The notes under the pieces: model-generated | Told to the model about the DNA's origin: nothing | Database searches by the model: none | Seen by the model: the letters and a program-made list of their open reading frames with translations, nothing else | In this document: positions 15,254 to 22,046 of the stretch, piece by piece | Position numbering within the stretch: the stretch's first letter is position 1 | Layout: each line of letters opens with the position of its first letter | Program-made: the position numbers and the translations under genes | NCBI GenBank assembly: GCA_038245795.1 | Contig: JBBRSC010000005.1 | Location: 1-30,185, forward strand | DNA length: 30,185 nucleotides | Source of the DNA: JBBRSC01 sp038245795 | Lineage (GTDB): Bacteria > Actinomycetota > Acidimicrobiia > Acidimicrobiales > Microtrichaceae | Direction of reading: 5' to 3'

Positions 15254-16085
15254 GTCGAAACGACCGAACCTGCTCGTCGGGATCATGGGCACGGGAACCG
15301 AGGTCGGCAAGACCTGGGTGGGGTGTGGGCTGCTCACCGAGATCCGCCAGCGCAACCGGACCGTCGCTGCTCGCAAACCCGCCCAATCCTTCGAGATCAC
15401 CGACGCAACGACGGACGCTGATGAACTCGCCGGCGCCACCGGCGAGGAGTCCCTGATCATCTGCCCGGCTCATCGCCGCTACGAGATCGCCATGGCACCC
15501 CCGATGGCAGCGGACGCACTAGGCCGAGATCGCCTGATGATCGCTGAGCTCGTTGACGAAGTTCGCGCTTCCTGGGAGGGGCGGGCCGTTGATGTCGGCG
15601 TGGTCGAAACTGCTGGCGGAGCGCGGTCACCGGTGGCCCACGACGGCGACTGCGTCGATCTCCTCGCCGAGCTCGATGTCGATGTCGTGTTGTTGGTGGC
15701 CGACGCGGGGTTGGGAACCATCAACTCGATTCGACTCACTGTCGATGCGCTCGCGACACTCGGTCGACCGATGGCGATCTTCCTCAATCGATTTGATGAT
15801 ACCGACGATCTGCATCGGCGTAACCAGCAATGGTGCGCCAACGACGTCGCCCTCAGCACCACAACCATCACGACCACGATCGCTCAGCTCGCCGACGACA
15901 TCCTCGGTCGCGCCCCAACCTTCTGCATCGAGTGTGGACGAACCGACTGCGCGGGAGCGTGCACCTCAGAACTCGAGGCACCACATCACTGCCCGATCTG
16001 TGGCCGAGCAGTCGCGGTGACCATCATTCCGACCGGCTGGACCACTCGATGCCGGGTACACGGCTCAGTCGGTAGCTCGCTCTGA
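15246..16085 (+). CDS. bioD: Dethiobiotin synthetase with Cys-rich C-terminal extension
   Basis: The 279-residue enzyme closes the ureido ring of dethiobiotin from diaminononanoate, CO2 and ATP. The modified P-loop IMGTGTEVGKTWVG (13-26, Lys22) and the substrate lysine region ARKPAQSF are clear, as are VVETAGGARSPVA and VADAGLGTINSIRL in later strands. Start ATG 15246 lies inside the end of bioF, giving translational coupling. The usual BioD is about 225-240 residues. Here an extra tail from ~222 has seven cysteines (227, 230, 235, 239, 249, 252, 269) and histidines (247, 248, 272) arranged as CxxC, CxxxC, HHCxxC, like a zinc ribbon. The function of the tail is unknown; metal binding or contact with BioB are guesses. 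Confidence 0.93.
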   Translation: MAESKRPNLLVGIMGTGTEVGKTWVGCGLLTEIRQRNRTVAARKPAQSFEITDATTDADELAGATGEESLIICPAHRRYEIAMAPPMAADALGRDRLMIAELVDEVRASWEGRAVDVGVVETAGGARSPVAHDGDCVDLLAELDVDVVLLVADAGLGTINSIRLTVDALATLGRPMAIFLNRFDDTDDLHRRNQQWCANDVALSTTTITTTIAQLADDILGRAPTFCIECGRTDCAGACTSELEAPHHCPICGRAVAVTIIPTGWTTRCRVHGSVGSSL

Positions 16086-16127
16086 TCCTCCGTGACGCCG
16101 CTCGGGTAGCGATCGTCGCCGGTCCGA

Positions 16128-17612
16128 TCAGCGAGGCACAGCGCCAATCGCGCGTGCAACGCGCTCACCCGAACGAACCGCGCTTTCCATGTAGCCCGCC
16201 AACGCCTCGGTGTGTTCCCCGGCGAACCGGATCGGCCCGACCGGATACCGCATCGCCGACCAGTTCGGCAGCATCTGGCCGGGTGCCGGGGCCGCATATC
16301 CGCCGCCCGTCAGTGGGTCAAGATTCCAGGCCTTCGTGACGGTCGCCCCTCGCAACGTCGGGTCTCCACCGAGCACCTGCTCCGCCTGGGCTTGCACGCG
16401 AGCAACCCGATCCGTGTCTGACAACGCGCTCAGCGCCGTTCCGTACGACCCGGTCGAGAACGCCGTCAGGATCCCGGCGGGCGTGTCCGTCGTGTCGGTC
16501 GCATCCCAGGTCACGCGGTAGTCGAGGTCCGCCAATGATTCGCCCCATGCATCGCCGCCTGATTGGCGCCAGAATCGACGCGAATACTGGGTGATGGTCT
16601 TCACGGCAGGACCGAGCTGTAGGTCTGTGATCCATGTCCGGACTCGGGCAGGAAGCTCCGGCGAGAACGTGATCGACCGCAACGCCGGTGGTGGGGCCGC
16701 GATCACGAGGTGCCGCCCTCGAACGACCCGTGAACCCACAGCGACGGCCACCTCATCGGCGCTCCACGTCACAGAGTCGACGGCAGCATTCAGCTGGAGG
16801 GTGGCGCCAAGAGCGGACGCCAAACCCGTCGGGACCTGATCGTTTCCACCCGCAATACGCATTGCTTCGGACTCGCCTTCGGACGGCACAGCCTCCTGTT
16901 GAGCCAGGAACAACGCCGACAGACGGTCGAGGTTTTGTGCGTATTCGCTGGTCACGACGCCGTCGATCACGAACCGCGTGAGCGGGTCTAGCTGCAACCG
17001 ATCCAGGATCGTCGCCCCCGAAAGAGCATCGAGCTCCTCGGAGCGCGCAGCGGTATCGGGCGATTCCGGGTCGATTCCGACGGCCAGCTCGGCCAGCGCC
17101 TGCGCCCATCGGGCATAACCGACCGCTACCGTCCTGGGCAGCGTGTCCTCGGTGTACCTCGTTCCCCCGAAACTGATCGTGTCGTTGCGAACGCCAGCGG
17201 ACGGGCGTCGTTCGGTTCGCAGCCCCAATCCCGCCACCCGTGCTAGCAGCCGATCATGGGCATCGTCGATGAACTCAGGGCCGACCTCGGCAACCTGAGC
17301 ATCGGTGAAGTCCGAGCGGGCCGTGAGTACCCGCCCACCAACACGGTCGCGAGCCTCAAGAACCACCACATCCCATCCAGCAGAGCGAAGGTCCGTCGCC
17401 GCAATCAGACCGGCGAGACCGCTGCCGAGAATCACCACGCGCCGAGCGTCAGCGTCGGAGAATCGCTCGTTGGTCGTGGTCGACGAAGTCGCGGCGGCGC
17501 TGGCGACCGAGCCGGCAGGCCCCGATGACGGGTCGGAACATCCGCCCAGCACCAGCGGACTCGCAAGCGCCACACCGACAACCTTGAGCGCATCCCGTCG
17601 AGAGTGCTCCAT
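16128..17612 (-). CDS. Tat-exported flavin amine oxidase (FAD-dependent) lipoprotein
   Basis: The 494-residue FAD-dependent amine oxidase has a twin-arginine signal: HSRRDALKVVGVALASPLV followed by LGGC, a lipobox with Cys25. It is probably folded with FAD in the cytoplasm and then anchored outside. The dinucleotide-binding site is VVILGSGLAGLIAATDL (59-75), with Glu86 in VVVLEARDRVGGR. The C-terminal FAD motif is IRFAGEHTEALAGYMESAVRSGERVA. It resembles monoamine oxidase/tryptophan-2-monooxygenase-type enzymes, but the substrate amine is not deducible. ATG 17612 has GGGGGGTGAG upstream; a GTG directly before it (17615) is the alternative. It begins about 18 nt after the FHA-HTH regulator stop, on the same strand, and is convergent with bioD. 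Confidence 0.9.
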   Translation of the reverse strand: MEHSRRDALKVVGVALASPLVLGGCSDPSSGPAGSVASAAATSSTTTNERFSDADARRVVILGSGLAGLIAATDLRSAGWDVVVLEARDRVGGRVLTARSDFTDAQVAEVGPEFIDDAHDRLLARVAGLGLRTERRPSAGVRNDTISFGGTRYTEDTLPRTVAVGYARWAQALAELAVGIDPESPDTAARSEELDALSGATILDRLQLDPLTRFVIDGVVTSEYAQNLDRLSALFLAQQEAVPSEGESEAMRIAGGNDQVPTGLASALGATLQLNAAVDSVTWSADEVAVAVGSRVVRGRHLVIAAPPPALRSITFSPELPARVRTWITDLQLGPAVKTITQYSRRFWRQSGGDAWGESLADLDYRVTWDATDTTDTPAGILTAFSTGSYGTALSALSDTDRVARVQAQAEQVLGGDPTLRGATVTKAWNLDPLTGGGYAAPAPGQMLPNWSAMRYPVGPIRFAGEHTEALAGYMESAVRSGERVARAIGAVPR

Positions 17613-17630
17613 CACGTTCTCACCCCCCGA

Positions 17631-18335
17631 TCAGCGGAGAAGCGACAAGTCGGCAACGGTGATCAATCGGGTGCCGAGCACCAGCTCGGCGAGTTCGTCG
17701 CGTGCATCGGGTGTATCCACACCCGCCAACCCGGCGTTCTGCAATTTGGTCCGGAACGACTCGATGCGTTTGCGGACCGTCGACGACGGGACGCCCAATC
17801 GGGCCGCCGAATCGGCGTAGTTGCGAGGCACCGGATTCCAACGCGGAAAGTCGTAGAGGAACCCTTCGACCATAGCCACGAGCGCCTCGCGCTCGGCCGC
17901 CGATGGCAACGGCAAGGCAACCGTCCGTTCCGGGTCGAAAGCATCGAAGTCGTCATCGAGGGCATCGGTATGTTCGGGTCGGGTGATGCGAAGCCCGTGA
18001 CGACGGATCACCCCGGTCAGCACGAAAGTGAGCTGTCCGCGATCGATGGCACGCCGCCCATCGGTGTCGAGCACCGAACCGGAGCCGCTCGGCTCGCGGA
18101 CGTCGATCGGACGTGACGAGCTCAAGTTTGCCAGCCACCAGCTCCCGCCGGAGAAGAAGATCGATGCGGCCCGTCGCGAGATTCCACGATCGTCAGCGTC
18201 CAGCTGCACGTCACACCCCGCATCGCGACCGATCGAGAGGAGCTGGCTCGGTGACGTGAGCTCCCAGCGAGTGATCTCGCTGCCGGCAATCCATTCCACG
18301 GTGATGGCATTTGGATTCGCCCATGGACCGGTCAC
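17631..18335 (-). CDS. FHA-domain protein with C-terminal helix-turn-helix region
   Basis: The 234-residue protein joins two regions. Residues ~25-105 form a forkhead-associated domain, with LLSIGRDAGCDVQLD (Gly36-Arg37) and GISRRAASIFF (Ser53-Arg54-Arg55), the phosphothreonine-binding residues; the usual His after SRR is replaced by Ala. Residues ~145-220 are helical, and NYADSAARLGVPSSTVRKRIESFRTKL looks like a winged-helix DNA-binding motif. This suggests a regulator sensing Ser/Thr phosphorylation. No kinase is adjacent. The start GTG 18335 is supported by TAGAGT 7 nt upstream and TTGAGC as -35. The open frame continues beyond it but would overlap the echA19 start. It shares an operon with the exported amine oxidase. 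Confidence 0.82.
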   Translation of the reverse strand: MTGPWANPNAITVEWIAGSEITRWELTSPSQLLSIGRDAGCDVQLDADDRGISRRAASIFFSGGSWWLANLSSSRPIDVREPSGSGSVLDTDGRRAIDRGQLTFVLTGVIRRHGLRITRPEHTDALDDDFDAFDPERTVALPLPSAAEREALVAMVEGFLYDFPRWNPVPRNYADSAARLGVPSSTVRKRIESFRTKLQNAGLAGVDTPDARDELAELVLGTRLITVADLSLLR

Positions 18336-18342
18336 GGGTCGA

Positions 18343-18370
18343 ACTCTAGAAGGACCAGCGCGACGCTCAA
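18343..18370 (-). promoter_or_regulatory. Leaderless promoter of the FHA-HTH / amine oxidase operon
   Basis: On the minus strand TTGAGC (18370 to 18365), a 16-nt spacer and TAGAGT (18348 to 18343) form a good sigma-70-type promoter. The GTG start at 18335 follows after 7 nt. This is the best-formed promoter in the window and fixes the start codon. Confidence 0.6.
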
Positions 18371-18378
18371 TTCCAAAA

Positions 18379-18407
18379 GAGAACGTGTTCTCGTTTTCCG
18401 ATAACTT
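18379..18407 (+). promoter_or_regulatory. echA19 promoter with KstR-like inverted repeat
   Basis: GAGAAC-GT-GTTCTC (18379-18392) is a perfect 6-bp inverted repeat with the AAC-N2-GTT core known for the KstR repressor of mycobacterial cholesterol genes; the outermost T/A of that consensus are G/C here. It covers the -35 position for the -10 box TAACTT (18402-18407), which sits 7 nt before ATG 18415. A bound repressor would therefore block a leaderless transcript. The AAC-N2-GTT similarity is from memory of the KstR consensus. Confidence 0.55.
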
Positions 18408-18414
18408 GCCGCCC

Positions 18415-19221
18415 ATGACAGCCGTCCTCACCGAGCGCATCGGCCACACGTTGGTCGTCACGCTCAATCGCCCATCGTCCATGAACTCGATCAATGGCGA
18501 GCTCCTCGTCCGCTTCTACGACGCCTGCCTCATGGCCGACGAAGATCCCGACATTCGCTGTCTTGTGCTGACCGGTGCGGGTGGCAATTTCTGTGCCGGC
18601 GCCGACCTGAAGTCCATGTCCGGCGGACACGACGAGGCGGAGCAACCCGACGGTCTCGATGTCTCCGCCCGACTGGCGGCCGATCCGGAGCTTCCGTGGA
18701 AGTCCCTGTGGCGCACCTGGCAGCCCATGGTTCCGATGATTGCCGCAGTCGAGGGCATGGCGATCGCCGGTGGGACGGAGCTTCTGGGCGCAACGGAGAT
18801 TCGCGTGGCAGGCAGGAGCGCCAAGTTCGGTATCAGCGAGGTCAAGTGGTCGCTCTATCCCATGGGCGGATCCGCGGTCCGTATTCCGCGCCAGATTCCC
18901 TACACCGCGGCCTGTGAACTGCTGCTGACCGGCGCTCACATCGATGCTGCGCGAGCACTCGAGCTGGGGCTGATCGGCCACGTTGTCGACGACGGCCAGG
19001 CACTCACGAAAGCACTCGAGATCGCGGACGTCATCTGCGCCAACGGGCCTCTGGCCGTGAAGGCGCTGATCCGGACCCTGCGCGAGACGAATGGCATGGA
19101 GGAGAAGGAAGCACTCGACCACGAGTTCACCTACGGATGGGATGTGTTCGCCTCCGAGGACGCCAAGGAGGGCCCGCGCGCCTTCAAGGAAAAGCGCACC
19201 CCGAACTTCCAGGGCAAGTGA
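18415..19221 (+). CDS. echA19: Enoyl-CoA hydratase, EchA19-like (steroid side-chain type)
   Basis: The 268-residue crotonase-fold enzyme adds water to 2-enoyl-CoA. The oxyanion-hole strands are GNFCAGADLK (57-66) and EGMAIAGGTELLG (113-125). Both catalytic glutamates are present: Glu122 in GGTELLG and Glu142 in GISEVKWSLYPMGG. The C-terminal part (SLYPMGGSAV, DDAKEGPRAF-like and EKRxPNFQ) closely resembles, from memory, EchA19 (Rv3516) of Mycobacterium tuberculosis, which hydrates the cholesterol side-chain enoyl-CoA. Start ATG 18415 fits a leaderless promoter. The next gene, 34 nt downstream, resembles Rv3520c from the same KstR regulon. Together they support a steroid or isoprenoid side-chain role, though a general acyl-CoA role cannot be excluded. 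Confidence 0.85.
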   Translation: MTAVLTERIGHTLVVTLNRPSSMNSINGELLVRFYDACLMADEDPDIRCLVLTGAGGNFCAGADLKSMSGGHDEAEQPDGLDVSARLAADPELPWKSLWRTWQPMVPMIAAVEGMAIAGGTELLGATEIRVAGRSAKFGISEVKWSLYPMGGSAVRIPRQIPYTAACELLLTGAHIDAARALELGLIGHVVDDGQALTKALEIADVICANGPLAVKALIRTLRETNGMEEKEALDHEFTYGWDVFASEDAKEGPRAFKEKRTPNFQGK

Positions 19222-19255
19222 CCACCCTGCTCACCTGACGAGAAATGAGACCAGC

Positions 19256-20269
19256 ATGAAACTCGGACTGATCTGGGGCTACTGGGGTCAACTTCCCCCA
19301 CCCAACCTCATCGAGACCACCAAGCTCGCCGAAGACCTCGGCTTCGACTCGGTCTGGACTGCGGAGGCGTGGGGTTCTGATGCGTTCACGCCGCTCGCGT
19401 ACTTGGCCGGACACACCTCGAAGATCAAGCTCGGCACGAGCGTGGTCCAGATCGCTGCACGCACCCCGACAGCGACAGCCATGCACGCGATCACCCTCGA
19501 TCATCTCTCGAACGGCCGACTCATTCTGGGCCTGGGTGTGTCGGGCCCGCAGGTCGTCGAGGGCTGGTACGGGCGGCCTTACCCCAAGCCCCTCGCCCGA
19601 ACCCGTGAGTACGTAGAGATCATCCGGCGCGTGCTGGCGCGTGAGGAGCCGCTGGAGTTCGACGGGGAGTTCTATCAACACCCGTATCACGGTCCCGACG
19701 CCATGGGGTTGGGAAAACCGCTCAAGAGCATCACCCATCCCCTCCGGCGGGAGATCCCCATCTTTTTGGGTGCCGAGGGTCCGAAGAACGTCGCCATGAC
19801 CGCCGAGATCGCCGACGGCTGGTTCCCGCTCTACTACTCACCGTTTCGCCAGGAGGTCTACGCCGAGCATCTGTCGGCAGCGAAGCCCGGCTTCGAGACG
19901 GTGGCGATGGCCAATATCTGCATCACCGACGACATCGAAACCGCCCTGATGCCCGTGAAGATGATGCTGGGGTTCTACATCGGCGGCATGGGGGCCAAGG
20001 GCAAGAACTTCCATACCGATCTGATGGCACGGATGGGTTTCGAAGAGGAGGCCTACAAGATTCAGGACTTGTTCTTCGAGGGTCGACGCGACGAGGCGGT
20101 CGCCGCGGTCCCCGATGAGTTCGCCGATGAGATCTCGCTGGTCGGTCCGCCCTCGCGTATCAAGGAGCGGTTGGCGATCTGGGAGGACAGTCCGGTGACA
20201 ACGCTGACGATGTACCCGTCGTCACCGGAACAGCTCCGTCTGGCAGCAGAGATCATCCTGGGCGCCTGA
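19256..20269 (+). CDS. Luciferase-like F420-dependent oxidoreductase (Rv3520c-like)
   Basis: The 337-residue TIM-barrel protein belongs to the luciferase-like monooxygenase superfamily, LLM class F420-dependent branch. It starts with a beta-strand MKLGLIWGYWG, then LAEDLGFDSVWTAEAWGSD, KLGTSVVQIAARTPTATAM, DHLSNGRLILGLGVSGPQVV and IPIFLGAEGPKN, the strand ends that bind deazaflavin phosphate in this family. From memory it resembles Rv3520c, which lies in the mycobacterial cholesterol-catabolic, KstR-controlled cluster. Its substrate is unknown. It follows echA19 by 34 nt on the same strand and is presumably cotranscribed. The Shine-Dalgarno is weak. The stop codon lies in the loop of a strong hairpin that probably ends the operon. 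Confidence 0.88.
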   Translation: MKLGLIWGYWGQLPPPNLIETTKLAEDLGFDSVWTAEAWGSDAFTPLAYLAGHTSKIKLGTSVVQIAARTPTATAMHAITLDHLSNGRLILGLGVSGPQVVEGWYGRPYPKPLARTREYVEIIRRVLAREEPLEFDGEFYQHPYHGPDAMGLGKPLKSITHPLRREIPIFLGAEGPKNVAMTAEIADGWFPLYYSPFRQEVYAEHLSAAKPGFETVAMANICITDDIETALMPVKMMLGFYIGGMGAKGKNFHTDLMARMGFEEEAYKIQDLFFEGRRDEAVAAVPDEFADEISLVGPPSRIKERLAIWEDSPVTTLTMYPSSPEQLRLAAEIILGA

Positions 20270-20280
20270 GCGCCCAGGAT
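20255..20280. terminator. Bidirectional hairpin between convergent genes
   Basis: An 11-bp perfect stem (ATCCTGGGCGC / GCGCCCAGGAT) with the 4-nt loop CTGA overlaps the stop of the LLM gene; the loop's TGA is that stop codon. The methyltransferase on the other strand ends at 20284, 4 nt away. A hairpin here can serve both transcripts. There is no U-tract on either side, as is frequent in high-GC actinobacteria. Confidence 0.7.
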
Positions 20281-20283
20281 CGA

Positions 20284-21138
20284 CTACTTGGTGCGCTGCC
20301 AGTACCCGACGTGCTGGTCGGCCATGATGATCGGGTCGGTGATGTCGTGCTCGGCGCGATACTCGGTGACCGCAGTCCGGCAACCCATCGGGTGGCCGTA
20401 GTCGTCGAGGATGACCCAGCCGCCGACCGACAGCTTCGGGTACAGGTTCTTCATGGCGTCCATGGTGGAGTCGTAGTAGTCGGCGTCGAGCCGCATGATC
20501 GCCAGCTTGTCGATCGGGGCAGTAGGAAGCGACTTGTTGAACCAACCTTCGACGAAGATGACCCGGTCGTCGAGCAGTCCGTACTTGCGGAAGTTTTCCT
20601 TGACGGTCTCCTTGCTGGCGCTGAAGAGACCAACCTTCTTGAGCACCTCGTGGGCGATGATGTCGTCCATGTCGGAGTCCGGGCCGGGAGTCGGCAGACC
20701 CTCGAAGGAGTCCGCCAGGATGACTTTGCGTTCCTTGTCACCCCAGGCCTCGAGAATGCCTTTCATCAGGATCGACTGGCCGCCACGGAAGACACCCGCC
20801 TCGAGCAGGTCTCCGGGGACGTTGTCACGCAGGACGGACTCGGTACAGAAGTGGACGTTGTCGACGTTCTCCTGTGAACCCAGCGTGTGTGACGGGATCA
20901 TGTTGCCCTGAACGGTCCAGTACAGATCGCTCGGGCTGTAGCTCAGGCCTTGGCGTGAACGGACGGAGCGGAACTTCAGGAGCAGCTTCTGCTTGAACAC
21001 CCACATCTGGGCCAGGTCAGCCTTCGACGGGTTCTTCATGTTGGAATACATGGAGTTCCGAAGCGTTGCCTTGAGCAACGTGATGTATCTCTGACGCATC
21101 TCGTCGAGCTCTTGTGTCGAGCTGGTCGTGTCGGTCAT
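20284..21138 (-). CDS. TylF/MycF-family O-methyltransferase
   Basis: The 284-residue product belongs to the TylF (macrocin O-methyltransferase) family, class-I SAM-dependent enzymes that methylate sugar hydroxyls and need Mg2+. The SAM-binding strand-loop is DLLEAGVFRGGQSILMKG. The later LADSFEGLP, IMRLDADYYDSTMDAMKNLYP and GGWVILDDYG carry the acidic residues that bind metal in the family. Start ATG 21138 follows GGGGAG at 8 nt. Such enzymes also occur in envelope-polysaccharide loci; a sugar cluster lies about 4 kb away but is not adjacent, so the substrate remains open. It diverges from the small lipoprotein gene. Confidence 0.86.
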   Translation of the reverse strand: MTDTTSSTQELDEMRQRYITLLKATLRNSMYSNMKNPSKADLAQMWVFKQKLLLKFRSVRSRQGLSYSPSDLYWTVQGNMIPSHTLGSQENVDNVHFCTESVLRDNVPGDLLEAGVFRGGQSILMKGILEAWGDKERKVILADSFEGLPTPGPDSDMDDIIAHEVLKKVGLFSASKETVKENFRKYGLLDDRVIFVEGWFNKSLPTAPIDKLAIMRLDADYYDSTMDAMKNLYPKLSVGGWVILDDYGHPMGCRTAVTEYRAEHDITDPIIMADQHVGYWQRTK

Positions 21139-21293
21139 TCTGCTGTCTCCCCGGTTGCGGCACGCGAGGGCGAATGGCCGCCCCCCGTGCATATCAGCCC
21201 TGGAGGGTAGCATCCACGACTCGCCGGACGAAGTGGCGCATCGTCGCCGAGAACATCCTCACGGGAATAGCTCTCAGGTGCTGGACTTCCCTG

Positions 21294-21965
21294 ATGCATG
21301 CGATTCGTCTGAAGAAGCTCGTCGTCGTTGTCGTCGCCGGTGCCGCGACGATTGCGGGCGCCAGTTGTTCGAGCGATGACTCCGTCTCGTCACGAAACGT
21401 CACGACAACGTCGACGACGACTGTCACGGTCGACGGCGCACCATCGACCGCATCCACGACCGCCGGCGGACCCTCGGGAGGCATCGAGCCGTCGATCACC
21501 GACACGACTGCCACCGGACGGACAGCATCGACCGACATCGGCGACTATGACGGCGCCACGTTCGACTTCGGCGGCATCACAGGCGCAACGTCGGCCGGCG
21601 GTGTGGTGAGCATCGAGTTTGACCGGTACCAGCTCTACAGCGACATCGCCGACGCCCAGGGCAACCCGGTACTGAAGTCGGGGAAGGACTTCACCGAGGA
21701 GCCGATCGTCTACGGCAATACCGATGTGCCGTACAAGAACGATTCCAACAAGCTGCGGCGTTTCGTGTTGTCGCCTACCGTCACGCTGTTGCAGATCGCG
21801 CAGCCCCCTCCGTGCGCGTCGGATGAAAACATGGCCGCTCCGGTCTGGAACATCATCACCATGGATCAGCTGCTCGGCGGCGCCTGGAAGATCGGCGGCG
21901 AGGATTCTCTGACCTTCGGAACGGACGGACTCGTCAGCCAGGTTCGCCTCTCGTCGGCGTGCTGA
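21294..21965 (+). CDS. Small secreted lipoprotein of unknown function
   Basis: I do not recognise a family. The 223-residue product has a basic start (MHAIRLKK), a hydrophobic stretch and a probable lipobox ending in GASC, then a Ser/Thr/Gly-rich linker of about 45 residues typical of actinobacterial surface lipoproteins. A compact ~140-residue domain follows, beginning DFGGITGATSAGGVVSIEFDRYQLY; it contains two cysteines (PPPCASD and the final SSAC) that could pair. The start codon is uncertain: no Shine-Dalgarno precedes ATG 21294, and the next candidates lie in a less plausible N-terminal context. It is followed by parC in the same orientation, but an independent parC promoter lies between them. 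Confidence 0.7.
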   Translation: MHAIRLKKLVVVVVAGAATIAGASCSSDDSVSSRNVTTTSTTTVTVDGAPSTASTTAGGPSGGIEPSITDTTATGRTASTDIGDYDGATFDFGGITGATSAGGVVSIEFDRYQLYSDIADAQGNPVLKSGKDFTEEPIVYGNTDVPYKNDSNKLRRFVLSPTVTLLQIAQPPPCASDENMAAPVWNIITMDQLLGGAWKIGGEDSLTFGTDGLVSQVRLSSAC

Positions 21966-22010
21966 GCGCTTGGACCGACGTGGGTCCGGGACGACCAGCG
22001 CCAGCGATGG

Positions 22011-22046
22011 TTCGGGGTTGTCGCACCGCACGCGTAGCGTTGCCGC
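22011..22046 (+). promoter_or_regulatory. Leaderless promoter of parC
   Basis: TAGCGT (22035-22040) lies 6 nt before ATG 22047, with TTCGGG (22011-22016) 18 nt upstream as a weak -35. No Shine-Dalgarno is present. The placement indicates transcription starting at the ATG. The parC start is independently fixed by homology. Confidence 0.5.
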
